NCBI GenBank assembly: GCA_024682075.1
Contig: JAIKZQ010000053.1
Span: forward strand, 1-60,593
Direction of reading: 5' to 3'
From: Lachnospiraceae bacterium
Lineage (GTDB): Bacteria; Bacillota; Clostridia; Lachnospirales; Lachnospiraceae
DNA: 60,593 nucleotides
Position numbers and translations under genes: made by a program. How positions within the stretch are numbered: position 1 is the stretch's first letter; the number at the start of each line of letters is the position of its first letter. The notes beneath the pieces were generated by a model. It worked only from the letters and a program-made list of their open reading frames with translations. It made no database searches and was not told the origin of the DNA. Below are positions 17,471-26,573 of this stretch, in pieces.

Positions 17471-18774
17471 TTTAATTCCTCCTCTTCTATCACTGCCTTC
17501 ATGCTCCACGCGGGAGGACTCATCCTCCCGGGATCATTGTTCAGGAATGCAAATATGACATCAAAGTCAGGTTTTTTCTCGGGATAAATGCCATACCCGT
17601 CGGTAAAATAGATCATTCCCTTGAGGTCATCGAATTCTTTTTCCTCCCTGAGCCTTTCAACATATGAAAAGACAGGTCTGAAATCGGTTGCGCCTCCGCC
17701 TATGAGCTTCATGCTGCCGAGAAAGCGTTCCAGCTCCGTGATGTCGGTTATCTTCTCATCGCTCTCCACTTCGCTGTCACACTGTATGACATGCACGTTT
17801 ACCTTGCGGAAGAAGCTCTCGCTCTTTTTCAGGAGATCAAAGGTGTGCCTGATGAATTTCCGGACCGTTTCACCGCTGCAGGAAGCGGATGTGTCTATCG
17901 CTATGACAAAATCCTTTATCCTCTTTTCATCCCTGTATTCAAGTGGCTCTATGAACGGCATCCCGCCGTAGTTCTCCAGCCCGTAGGTATAGTAGATATA
18001 GTCGAATTCATCGTCGCTGAGCCTGATCTGCTCGCCCATGACAACAAAGTGTTCGAGGAGCCTGGCGTAATCGTATTTGACCTTTGCTCCTTCCGAGAGA
18101 TTCCTTTCAAGGGATTCCGCGGCACTTCCCTTTTCTGAAAAATTCTTGATCTCGGCAAGAACCTGTCTGGAGATCTTCTTCCATTCCTCCTCGGTGATCA
18201 TGATCTCACCCTGAGGCGAAGCCCTCCAAAGGTCGTGTTCGTCACGCTTAAAGGCTCTCTCGTATTCAAGAACTCTCGACGGAGTAAGGGGATTTTTGCG
18301 GAAATACTTATATATCCTCTCGGCAGAGAGGGGACCGATATCTTCTCTGAGCACCTTTAGCATTCCGACCCTTCCAAGGTCAGAATCAAGAGTGATGCAC
18401 GGTTCGTCAAGCTCTGCGATCACACTTTCGACTGCAATGTCACAGGCAAGGTCCCACAGGACCATATCCGTTTTTTCACCGGTGAAGGGATGCGCAAAAA
18501 TGTGATGGAGCAGCACGTGAAAGAGGATCCTTGAGGGTGCCTTGAAATCCTTCTGTGATTCTTTGAGCAGGTACACCGGATCGTAATACATCACGGAGTT
18601 GTCTGACGACACGGCGCCAAGTCCCCGTCTTTGCTTTGCCTTAAGCTCCATCAGGCTCCTGTCGAGGAATCTGAAGGACATGAGGATCTCATCCCTTGCA
18701 AGCTCTATCACCTTTCCCGCAAGAGATTCCAGTTCCTTTACCTTATCATCATTTTGAAGGCTGATATCCGCCAT
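17467..18774 (-). CDS. DUF2201-like metallopeptidase/VWA-domain protein
   Basis: Start chosen at ATG 18774 (GGAGG close upstream; the frame also opens at a TTG at 18801), 435 residues. The N-terminal half has HVLLHHIFAH (about residue 90), a His-rich helix like that of the putative metallopeptidases fused to VWA-like domains. The C-terminal half is a VWA-type fold with the MIDAS-like DTSAS (about 295) and GGGATDFRPV (about 370). It should bind Mg2+ and a protein ligand and be remodelled by the MoxR ATPase whose start overlaps its stop (GTGA). It is the first gene of a four-gene operon. Confidence 0.88.
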   Translation of the reverse strand: MADISLQNDDKVKELESLAGKVIELARDEILMSFRFLDRSLMELKAKQRRGLGAVSSDNSVMYYDPVYLLKESQKDFKAPSRILFHVLLHHIFAHPFTGEKTDMVLWDLACDIAVESVIAELDEPCITLDSDLGRVGMLKVLREDIGPLSAERIYKYFRKNPLTPSRVLEYERAFKRDEHDLWRASPQGEIMITEEEWKKISRQVLAEIKNFSEKGSAAESLERNLSEGAKVKYDYARLLEHFVVMGEQIRLSDDEFDYIYYTYGLENYGGMPFIEPLEYRDEKRIKDFVIAIDTSASCSGETVRKFIRHTFDLLKKSESFFRKVNVHVIQCDSEVESDEKITDITELERFLGSMKLIGGGATDFRPVFSYVERLREEKEFDDLKGMIYFTDGYGIYPEKKPDFDVIFAFLNNDPGRMSPPAWSMKAVIEEEELK

Positions 18775-18856
18775 AAACCTCCGGAGTACTATCAGAACCA
18801 ATCGATATCAGGCTTTATCAATACAATGCCTTTTACCCGCAGACCTTCATCGGTTC

Positions 18857-18885
18857 AAAAAAGGAGCGCCGCATGAGGACGCTCC
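18857..18885 (-). terminator. Terminator after the small gene at 18891-19229
   Basis: GGAGCG (18863-18868) pairs with CGCTCC (18880-18885), with two further G-C pairs around a one-base bulge, and the minus strand continues with six T (18862-18857). It starts 6 bases after the stop codon. Confidence 0.85.
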
Positions 18886-18890
18886 CTATC

Positions 18891-19229
18891 TTATACAAAC
18901 ATGTCAAAAACTCGTCCGGTTGCTTCATATCCGTAAGCTTCTCCACCGGAACCGTAGGAAGTGGTCTGGCCGTAATGATCACTTGCGATCCTGTTAAAAG
19001 CTTCTTCTATCTGCCTTGCCTGCGGTGAACCTTTCTTAGGTCCTGCCGATATGGCCTGCGAATCCGGATATCCGACAGGCTTTGAAGCACCGACCGAATA
19101 CTTCCCGGCATTTCTCCTGATGCTCTCGGCAAATCCCGCCGAGGTATCGGATGTATTGTTCACCGAGAATTTCATCGGACTGATATAAACTTGAGATCCG
19201 CCGTATGCGGAAATCGGTGATATCTTCAT
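18891..19229 (-). CDS. Small unknown protein
   Basis: The product is 112 residues, starting MKISPISAYGGSQVYISP, rich in Ser, Gly and Tyr, with no signal peptide or hydrophobic segment. Residues about 74-85 (QIEEAFNRIASD) look helical; the rest looks disordered. I do not recognise it. A terminator follows immediately and the chemoreceptor gene ends 62 bases upstream. The short MKISPIS opening recalls flagellar or secretion-associated small proteins, but this is not evidence of function. Confidence 0.65.
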   Translation of the reverse strand: MKISPISAYGGSQVYISPMKFSVNNTSDTSAGFAESIRRNAGKYSVGASKPVGYPDSQAISAGPKKGSPQARQIEEAFNRIASDHYGQTTSYGSGGEAYGYEATGRVFDMFV

Positions 19230-19291
19230 ATGTCTACTTTAGTGCATCAGGGATGAAAAAACAAGGGTGAACGGAGGAACCGTCCCTTCGT

Positions 19292-20644
19292 TTACCTGAC
19301 AATAAATCTTCCGACGAGCTCCTCGAGTTTTTCGACAAGAGTCCTGCACTCAGATACCTTCACATTTGTCTCACTCATGCCCCGGACGATATCCGTCGTC
19401 TTGGCAGCTATGTCGGCAACGCCCTCGGATGATTCGCCGATGGTATTCTTGATCGCACCGATCTCACCCACGATATTTGCTATGAATTCGGTCAGCTCAT
19501 CAACGCTGTTCTTGATGCTGGACATGCTGTCCTTGAAGATATCGGCATCATCCTGATACTGGACGCCCACCTTCTGGAAATCCGCATAATCCTTGAGAAC
19601 GGTCTCTTCAAGGAATTTACCCATCTCCTCAAGGCAGGACTGCATCTGGGAAACAGCGGAATTGACCTCGCTTACGATCCCGTCGATGTCGGCAACGGCC
19701 GTAGATGTCTGATTAGCCAGATTTCCGATCTCGGTTGCGACAACGGCAAATCCGCGTCCGGCCTCGCCGGCTCTCGCAGCTTCGATTGAGGCATTCAGTG
19801 CAAGGAGTGAGGTCTGGGAGGAAATGGCCATTATGGTATCTGTCAGCTCATTGATCTTCTCGACCGCCTTGGAATTCTCTATGGCCTTGTCGGATCTCGC
19901 CTTAACGCTCGAATAGATGCTCCTGGTTGTATTGGATGCTTTCTCGGTCGTGTTCTTGAGATCGGTGGCCCTGTCCATTATCTCGTCGGAAACGGTGGAA
20001 CCGTCATTGGTCTGCATCTCGATCTGATGCATGGAGTTCTGGATGTTGGAGATATCCTTATTGATCTCTGCAGCCGAGGATGCACACTCCGCCATGGATG
20101 CCGCAAGTTCCTGAGTCGTTGCGGAATTGTCCGTGCACATCTCATTTACTGTCTCGGCATTGGAGTTCAGGTCCACAACATTGGAGTCAATGGTGCCGGA
20201 TGAAGCATGGATGCCGTCCACGATCTCCCTGAGGCTGGCCCTCATGGCACGGATCGCGTTTGCTATGAGTCCGAACTCATCTTTTCTTGCGCAAAGAGCA
20301 CCTGACTTGGGATTATGTCTCAGATCCAGATCGGATGTCTGATAAATGATCTCAATAAGTGTGGAAATAGGCTTTAACAGTACCGTGATTATCGCATAGA
20401 AGACCAGTGCGAAGAAGATCATGAGGATAACCGCGGTGACAATCAGTCTGGAGCGCATGTCAGCCAGGGAAGCAGCCACGACCGCACTGTCCTGACTCAG
20501 TTCCTCCATTGCGCTTGCAGCACTGTTCATCGCAATAACGGACAGTATCACTCCGGAAATGACGAATGCGATGCATATCGCAAAAGAAAGCCTTGTTACA
20601 AGTGAATTGGCAAATCCAGCTTTGTCCTGTCTCTTTTTTTCCAT
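19292..20644 (-). CDS. Methyl-accepting chemotaxis protein
   Basis: The product is 450 residues with two membrane segments (about 18-42 and 66-88) separated by only about 25 residues, so it lacks the usual extracellular ligand domain. A HAMP-like region follows (about 90-145), then the signalling coiled coil with the hairpin tip [17 protein letters not shown]. It should signal to CheA/CheW from a cue sensed in the membrane or cytoplasm, or through a partner. The neighbouring upstream gene is a sodium/solute symporter 35 bases away, which could supply the stimulus; that coupling is inference. The organism is implied to be motile. Confidence 0.94.
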   Translation of the reverse strand: MEKKRQDKAGFANSLVTRLSFAICIAFVISGVILSVIAMNSAASAMEELSQDSAVVAASLADMRSRLIVTAVILMIFFALVFYAIITVLLKPISTLIEIIYQTSDLDLRHNPKSGALCARKDEFGLIANAIRAMRASLREIVDGIHASSGTIDSNVVDLNSNAETVNEMCTDNSATTQELAASMAECASSAAEINKDISNIQNSMHQIEMQTNDGSTVSDEIMDRATDLKNTTEKASNTTRSIYSSVKARSDKAIENSKAVEKINELTDTIMAISSQTSLLALNASIEAARAGEAGRGFAVVATEIGNLANQTSTAVADIDGIVSEVNSAVSQMQSCLEEMGKFLEETVLKDYADFQKVGVQYQDDADIFKDSMSSIKNSVDELTEFIANIVGEIGAIKNTIGESSEGVADIAAKTTDIVRGMSETNVKVSECRTLVEKLEELVGRFIVR

Positions 20645-20679
20645 ATGCTTATCCTCAAAAAGCCGTTTATCGCAAAAAC

Positions 20680-22197
20680 TTACTTTTCGTTTGCCTTGTC
20701 GAAATCATCGAGCACCTTGGCATCGGGAGCGGGAGTCACAAGGCTCACGATCACGATGAAGAAAAGTGAAACGATGAATCCGGGAAGAAGCTCATATATG
20801 TTCCACACTCCTCCGAGAGGTCTTACGAGGAACTTCCAGACGAAGATCATCACGCCTCCGCTGATCATGCCCGCAAGAGCACCGTACTTATTGGTCCTCT
20901 TCCAGAACAGTGCGCAGAGCATGAGAGGTCCGAAAGCAGCTCCGAAACCGGCCCAGGCAAATGACACGATCTGGAATACGGAGGAATCGGGATTCTTGGC
21001 TATAAAGAGAGCGATGATGCTCATTATGATGACCGCACCTCTTGCAACGAGCATCGAGGTCTTGCTGTCCATCTTCTTCATTATGAACTTCTTACAGATG
21101 TCATCCGACGCACTTGATGCTGCGGCAAGGAGCTGTGAGTCGGCAGTCGACATCGTTGCGGCGAGAATGCCGGCAAGGATCAGGCCCGCCACGCATGCCG
21201 TGAAAACACCGTGTGAGCTGAGAAGAGCGGAAATGGCGATGATCGCGGTCTCGGGATCATCAAGGGATGCAATGGTGCCGTTTGCGGTCATTGCACGTGC
21301 GACGAATCCGATTATGATGGCCGAGAACATAGCGATGACCACCCAGATTGTGGCTATCCTTCTTGAGAGGGTGAGCTTTTCTTCCTTCTCGATGGCCATG
21401 AATCTCAGAAGAATATGAGGCATTCCGAAATATCCGAGTCCCCATGCAAGAGTTGAGATCTTGGTGAGCAGATTATAGGGTGATGCACTGCCATCCACAT
21501 GCATGTTGTTCAGATCGAAATATCCGGCAAGGCTCCTTGCGTTATCAAAGACAGCTCCCCATCCGCCTGCCTGTGAAGCTCCGTAGAAAAGTATCGTTCC
21601 GAGTGCAATGGTCATGATGATGCTCTGAACAAGGTCCGATGTGGAAGCGGCAAGGAATCCGCCGAGGGCTGTATAGGCAATGATGACCAGTGCAAAGATG
21701 ATCATCGCTACAGTGTAATCAACACCGAACAGAGAGTTGAAAAGCTTGCCGCATGCGGAGAAGCCGCTTGCGGTATAAGGCACGAAGAAAATAATGATGA
21801 CTATTGCGGAGATAAGTGAAAGGATATTCCTGTCATCCCCGAATCTGTTGGAAAAGAATGAAGGGATCGTCGGAGAGTTGTTGATCTGGGAATACCTTCT
21901 GAGCTTTCTTGCGACGAAGAGCCAGTTCAGATAAGTACCGACAGCCAGTCCGAGCGATGTCCAGAAAGGATCGGCAAATCCTCCGGCATACGCAAGTCCG
22001 GGTATTCCGAGAAGAAGCCAGGAACTCATGTCGGATGCCTCGGCACTCATGGCCGTGACAAGAGGTCCGAGCTTGCGGCCTCCGAGATAGTAATCTTCAG
22101 TAGTCTTGTTGGTGCGTGAGAACTTGACTCCTATCACCAGCACGAAAGCCAGATACAGGATTATCACCGCGATGATGCAGATCTGTGATGTTGCCAT
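20680..22197 (-). CDS. putP: Sodium/proline symporter (SSS family)
   Basis: The 505-residue product has about 13 membrane segments and the PutP signatures [20 protein letters not shown] and [15 protein letters not shown] near the N-terminus, and [20 protein letters not shown] (about 330-350), which carries the Na+-site residues. It should import proline or a related solute with Na+. It lies between the C39-like gene and the chemoreceptor, all same strand with short gaps (17 and 35 bases). TAAAAGGAGATACC precedes the ATG. Confidence 0.93.
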   Translation of the reverse strand: MATSQICIIAVIILYLAFVLVIGVKFSRTNKTTEDYYLGGRKLGPLVTAMSAEASDMSSWLLLGIPGLAYAGGFADPFWTSLGLAVGTYLNWLFVARKLRRYSQINNSPTIPSFFSNRFGDDRNILSLISAIVIIIFFVPYTASGFSACGKLFNSLFGVDYTVAMIIFALVIIAYTALGGFLAASTSDLVQSIIMTIALGTILFYGASQAGGWGAVFDNARSLAGYFDLNNMHVDGSASPYNLLTKISTLAWGLGYFGMPHILLRFMAIEKEEKLTLSRRIATIWVVIAMFSAIIIGFVARAMTANGTIASLDDPETAIIAISALLSSHGVFTACVAGLILAGILAATMSTADSQLLAAASSASDDICKKFIMKKMDSKTSMLVARGAVIIMSIIALFIAKNPDSSVFQIVSFAWAGFGAAFGPLMLCALFWKRTNKYGALAGMISGGVMIFVWKFLVRPLGGVWNIYELLPGFIVSLFFIVIVSLVTPAPDAKVLDDFDKANEK

Positions 22198-22214
22198 TTT
22201 GGTATCTCCTTTTA

Positions 22215-22877
22215 TTATTGGGACCTGCGGCCCTTTTTTTCATATACATTATAGAATCTGGTCGTGAAAGGAACGGCATATTTGGAGTATTCAGCCAGAT
22301 CACTCAGTTTTATGCTGAACTGTTCTCCCCATGAAGCCACCTCAAGCCAGATGTCGCCGTCAGCATCCAGAAGACCCAGCACGGTCATGTAGTGTGCCTT
22401 GGTCCCTCTTCCGGTCGGCTTTCTGTCCATAGAATAAAGTGCGATCCTCTTATTCTTAAAAAGAAACGGCCAGGTCGGTCCTACCGCAAAAATAACCGGC
22501 ATGTCCTTTTTGAGGCATCTCTTTATATGTGCCGCCTTACACCTGTATTCTTTGGCAGCCGTATGTCCCCAGCCTATGCGGACACCTATGTGATGCCTTG
22601 CCAGATACAGATCGCACAAAAGCGGATAATAATAAGGAGCTATCCCAAGATTGGGGAAGACAAACAATCCTCCTTTTTCAAGTCTCCGGATATGCTCCTT
22701 GTATTCACCTCTCGTCCCTGAAGCCTTCGCAAAGCCCCTGTACACGCCAAGATCGTGCAACGCAACCACTCCGCATCCGTATCCGCGGAGTTTTGTGTCC
22801 AGATGCCCTTCCTTGGAAAACCACATCTGGGATCCGGCGGTATAGATTTTCTTCAAAGAAAGAACTTCGCTCTTCAC
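22215..22877 (-). CDS. C39-like (papain-fold) protein of unknown role
   Basis: The product is 220 residues, probably starting at GTG 22877. GYGCGVVALHDL (about 33-44) and a later GTKAHYMTVLGLLD (about 172-185) are the spaced Cys and His blocks of C39-like papain-fold proteins, and an Asp follows at DADGDIWLE. No signal peptide is visible, so it would act in the cytoplasm unless exported in another way. The region between the blocks is Lys/Arg-rich. It sits between degV (24 bases upstream) and putP (17 bases downstream). Protease activity is inferred from motif spacing only. Confidence 0.6.
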   Translation of the reverse strand: MKSEVLSLKKIYTAGSQMWFSKEGHLDTKLRGYGCGVVALHDLGVYRGFAKASGTRGEYKEHIRRLEKGGLFVFPNLGIAPYYYPLLCDLYLARHHIGVRIGWGHTAAKEYRCKAAHIKRCLKKDMPVIFAVGPTWPFLFKNKRIALYSMDRKPTGRGTKAHYMTVLGLLDADGDIWLEVASWGEQFSIKLSDLAEYSKYAVPFTTRFYNVYEKKGRRSQ

Positions 22878-22901
22878 AGGTCAGGTCTTCTCCAAACAGG
22901 T

Positions 22902-23789
22902 CTATCTAACCCTTTCGTCACCCCAGAAGAACAATGCAACTGTTCCGGGACCGGTATGGGAACCGATGGTCGCACCTATCGAATAGATCTCAACCTTTCC
23001 GTTCATCTTGGGGAACTTCTCTTCGATGAGATCCGCAACCGCCCTTGCATCTTCATAGCAATCGGAATTGCTGATGAACACCTTGCCGGAATAATCGTTT
23101 CCGTTCTCGGCATGTGCCTCCATCATCTCGACGATACGCTTTATTACTCTCTTCTTGCCCCTGATCTTCTCCCTGGGGATCAGCTTGCCTTCATCATTGA
23201 CATTGAGAAGAGGACAGATGCCCAGCACCATTCCGATGGTTCCGGCGGTCTTGCTGACTCTTCCGCCTCTGATGTAGAAGGTGAGGTCTGTTGAAAAGAA
23301 CCAGTGATGTGCCCTGTTCTTATTGGCCTCGATCCAGTCTCTTACTTCCTCGATGCTCTTACCCTCATCCCTGAGATCGGCTGCCTTGTCAAGCACAAGG
23401 CCATGTCCGGATGATGCCGCGAGAGAATCCACCACATAGAGCTTTCTGTCGGGGTATTTGGCAGAAAGTTCCTCAGCGGCAAGTCTTGCGGAATTATAAG
23501 AGCCTGAAAGTCCGCTCGAAAAGGCTATATGAAGAACATCCTTGCCGTCCTTCAGATAGGGCTCGAAGAATTCAATGTATTCGCCCATTGTCACCTGGCT
23601 CGTCTTGGTATCCTCACCGGCGATCATTCTCCTGAACAATTCCTTGGGCGGAACGCTCTTGCCCATATCGTCAAGATAATCGGTGCCTCCGAGCTCAAAG
23701 TGAAAATATTGCACTCCGATGTTTCTCTTTTCAAAATACTCATGAGAAAGATCGGTAGTGGAACAACTGGTCAGTTCAAAATCAGCCAC
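22902..23789 (-). CDS. DegV family fatty-acid-binding protein
   Basis: The product is 295 residues. It shows the DegV pattern: an early DxTCD-like strand (SCSTTDL), KTSQVTMGEYIEFFEPY, HIAFSSGLSGSYNSAR, YVVDSLAASSGHGL and FYIRGGRVSKTAG. In Firmicutes these proteins bind long-chain acyl groups (the FakB role) and deliver them to the fatty acid kinase FakA. No fakA is present here. CGGAGGTTTTGAA precedes the start. It heads a run of four same-strand genes. Confidence 0.92.
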   Translation of the reverse strand: MADFELTSCSTTDLSHEYFEKRNIGVQYFHFELGGTDYLDDMGKSVPPKELFRRMIAGEDTKTSQVTMGEYIEFFEPYLKDGKDVLHIAFSSGLSGSYNSARLAAEELSAKYPDRKLYVVDSLAASSGHGLVLDKAADLRDEGKSIEEVRDWIEANKNRAHHWFFSTDLTFYIRGGRVSKTAGTIGMVLGICPLLNVNDEGKLIPREKIRGKKRVIKRIVEMMEAHAENGNDYSGKVFISNSDCYEDARAVADLIEEKFPKMNGKVEIYSIGATIGSHTGPGTVALFFWGDERVR

Positions 23790-23904
23790 TTCAAAACCTC
23801 CGACTATAATTTTCGTGCTTTCAAAGACATGTCACGAAAAAATCATTTCGAATAGATAGTTTATCATACAGCCCATTTTCAGACAAGTTTACGCACTTTC
23901 AGGG

Positions 23905-26352
23905 TCAACCCGGAACACTTTCGGTCCAGTACTCCTGATTATAGATGTCAACCAGCCTGTAAAGAGCCACATAGTCGCCTCCGACGTACGTATTGCTGAT
24001 CTTAATGTCATCAGGATCGGAAACAACGAGCGTGTCACCGAGATAATAGCTGTCCTCATATTCACCGGCATATGTGTAATAGTCGCACACAAAGTCGATA
24101 CGGTCTCCCGCTTCCAGCTCAATGAGTCCTCTTGCTTCCGTTTCATTGGAGGTTCCGGAATAATCAAGCCTTGCTCCGGCAATATATCCGTAAGGATGAT
24201 CACTGTCAAATACCAGCTCAAGCTTGACCAGCACATCATTGAGATATGCAGGTACATATCCCGTTATGGTGTAGTCATCATCACCGTTGTCGATAGTATC
24301 GGTATGATAATATGCCACGGGCTGGTCTTCTATGGAAAGCCAGGTTCCGTCAACGGCCGCTATGAGATTGCCCCTTGAGTCTATGTCGAAGATGTTGTCA
24401 AGGCCCAGATCCACATAGCCCGAGCCGTCATCATAATACATGGCAAGATCGACGCTGTTTATGAGCTGCCACTGATCGTCGTCGATGGGAATGTAATAAG
24501 TATCCTTATCCTCTTTCCATGAAAGCACGGATGCATCAAAACAGTTATCCGAGATATAATCTGCCATCTGCTGATCCGTCATGGCTCTTCCGGATGAAAA
24601 CTCCGCCGAGGCAAAAGACGAGATCAGATTCAGCATGTCTGACATTCCGGATGATGAGGTAAACGAAGAAAGATAACTGTACGCCGAAGATGTGTTTCCA
24701 CCCGAAAGCATCGACACGGGGCTCGAAACAGACGAGCTCATGACGCTCTGGCCTGCACCCTCAAGAGAAGCGAATTCCCTTATGCAGTCGGTATACTCGT
24801 CATCAAGTCCTATGCGGTCATAGGTGCTGATGGCCTGATTGACCTTGGCAGGCCTGCTGTTGTACGGGAAATATATGGATACGCCGTAAGCGTTGGTCAT
24901 GGCTGAGGATGTGCGGTTATATTTCACCGCGCTGAGAATCGTCTGAGCCAGCGCATTGCCCTCATCCGTTCCCATCTGCTGCGCAAAATTGACCAGATCG
25001 ATCTGATCTATCCTGGAGCTGGTGGCAAACTCTCTCGCTCCGGTCCTTGCATCGGCAACAGTCCTGTAATCGCCGTCCGTGATCAGTGACTGGGTGCTGG
25101 AGCAAAATGACCTGAAGTCATCGCCGACAGTCTCCTGAAGCTCGGCAAGGTCCACCAGAGACAGCGTGGTCTTCTGGCCCGCACACTGTCTGTTACAGGT
25201 ATCAACGAAATCATCGATGATCATCTTGCCGAGATCGAGGGTATCCATTGAGGGATTACTCGAAAGAGCGGTGAGCCAGTCGGTGTAATACCATCCGATG
25301 CCGGGCTCGGTCTCCTCGGATCCGATGAGATAATCCGCATATTCGGCAGCCATGAGATCAGTCTCAATGGTGCCCATAAGGCATGCGTCGAATCCGATGA
25401 AATCATACCTGATCCCGCCTGCCGAAAGAGCCTGATCGATCTCCGCAAGGTCCATGGATCCGGAATTGGGATTCTTTTCATCATATCCGTATCCGGAAAC
25501 CGAACCGCCGCCGTGATCCCAGAAAATAAGAATGTTCCTGTTAGCCGGGTAATTCTTGTGTGCATACTTGATGAATTCCGTAAGCGTGCGGGGATCGGTC
25601 ATTGAACCGGTGCCCATGTTGCTCTCAAGGCACTCAAGCTTTCCGCCGCCTGCGACGCGGTAGATCTGGTTAACGCTGGAAGACACGATGCTGTTCTTCC
25701 AGTTCTTGCATCCGCCCGTATAGACTATGACATTCACATTGGAAGAAAGTGTTGCGGAAGCCATCTCCATCAGGTCGTTGGTCGCCATTCCGGACCTTGA
25801 TTCAAGGTCCGTGCCGCACATATAGACCATGACAGTGACCACATCCCTGCCGCCGCCGAGTATCTGAGTGTATCTGTCCCTGGCTTCGGGCGAAACCGAA
25901 CGGTCCAGGACTCCGACATTCCTGTCAGCACCCCATGCGCTCGATGTGCCGGATACATTGGAAACATATGAAGAAGAACCGCCTCCAAGCAAAGATGCCA
26001 CGCTGCTGAGCGTAGACTGGGAGGACGATCCGGATGAACCGGAGCCTGAAGAACCTGATGATCCGAGAAGTCCGGAAAGCTTTCCTCCGCCGAATATCAG
26101 CAGTATGACAATAATGACCAGAAGCCTGCCAAGTCCGCCTCTTCCGCCGGATCTCCGAGGCATTCCTCTGGGCATGGGCATTCCGCCCGGCCTGATATTA
26201 CCCGATGAATGATAGGAAGATGAACCTCCCGAAGGCTTCCTTCCTCCCATGCTTCCCGTTCCGACGGGACCTGTTCCCAGACCGGAACCTCTTCTGGAAA
26301 CTCCCTTTCCTCCTCCGGTCACATTTGTCTGTCTTCCTCTTGGTGCTGCCAT
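23905..26352 (-). CDS. Membrane-anchored clostripain-family (C11) cysteine peptidase
   Basis: The product is 815 residues. The first 75 are Gly/Ser/Arg/Pro-rich and disordered (for example GGMPMPRGMPRRSGGRGG), followed by one membrane helix (about 76-90, LGRLLVIIVILLIFGGG) and a Ser/Gly linker. The C11 domain then gives VVTVMVYMCGTDLES, the catalytic His in FWDHGGGSVSGYG (about 279) and the catalytic Cys in GFDACLMGTIE (about 323). A roughly 300-residue C-terminal part is Asp/Tyr-rich beta-type. The N-terminus is positively charged and lacks a cleavable signal, so an N-in, peptidase-out topology is likely. The family cleaves after Arg/Lys and often self-activates. Confidence 0.92.
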   Translation of the reverse strand: MAAPRGRQTNVTGGGKGVSRRGSGLGTGPVGTGSMGGRKPSGGSSSYHSSGNIRPGGMPMPRGMPRRSGGRGGLGRLLVIIVILLIFGGGKLSGLLGSSGSSGSGSSGSSSQSTLSSVASLLGGGSSSYVSNVSGTSSAWGADRNVGVLDRSVSPEARDRYTQILGGGRDVVTVMVYMCGTDLESRSGMATNDLMEMASATLSSNVNVIVYTGGCKNWKNSIVSSSVNQIYRVAGGGKLECLESNMGTGSMTDPRTLTEFIKYAHKNYPANRNILIFWDHGGGSVSGYGYDEKNPNSGSMDLAEIDQALSAGGIRYDFIGFDACLMGTIETDLMAAEYADYLIGSEETEPGIGWYYTDWLTALSSNPSMDTLDLGKMIIDDFVDTCNRQCAGQKTTLSLVDLAELQETVGDDFRSFCSSTQSLITDGDYRTVADARTGAREFATSSRIDQIDLVNFAQQMGTDEGNALAQTILSAVKYNRTSSAMTNAYGVSIYFPYNSRPAKVNQAISTYDRIGLDDEYTDCIREFASLEGAGQSVMSSSVSSPVSMLSGGNTSSAYSYLSSFTSSSGMSDMLNLISSFASAEFSSGRAMTDQQMADYISDNCFDASVLSWKEDKDTYYIPIDDDQWQLINSVDLAMYYDDGSGYVDLGLDNIFDIDSRGNLIAAVDGTWLSIEDQPVAYYHTDTIDNGDDDYTITGYVPAYLNDVLVKLELVFDSDHPYGYIAGARLDYSGTSNETEARGLIELEAGDRIDFVCDYYTYAGEYEDSYYLGDTLVVSDPDDIKISNTYVGGDYVALYRLVDIYNQEYWTESVPG

Positions 26353-26363
26353 TTTATCTCTCC

Positions 26364-26573
26364 TTAGATATCTTCTATTTCTTCGAAGACTGTTTCGTTC
26401 ATTACCTCTTCACATACCCTGTCGCCGGTCTCCTCAACCAGCTCAGAATACCCCGTGAGCGCAGCAAAAGAAGCAAACTGCGCTGCCCTTGCCCCCCTTG
26501 ACATCCTGGGATGTCTTACGGGATCCGGTTCATGTACCGGATGGTTCATTATGTCTTCATATTTCGAGCTCAT
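26364..26573 (-). CDS. YolD-like small protein paired with a Y-family polymerase
   Basis: The product is 69 residues: MSSKYEDIMNHPVHEPD, then HPRMSRGARAAQFASFAALT and an acidic tail. The pattern KYxDI...HP.MS...RAAQF..FAALTGY is that of short YolD-like proteins encoded beside UvrX/DinB-type polymerases in Firmicutes. Its ATG overlaps the polymerase stop (ATGA, 26570-26573), so the two are translationally coupled. The role of the pairing is not established. Confidence 0.85.
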   Translation of the reverse strand: MSSKYEDIMNHPVHEPDPVRHPRMSRGARAAQFASFAALTGYSELVEETGDRVCEEVMNETVFEEIEDI

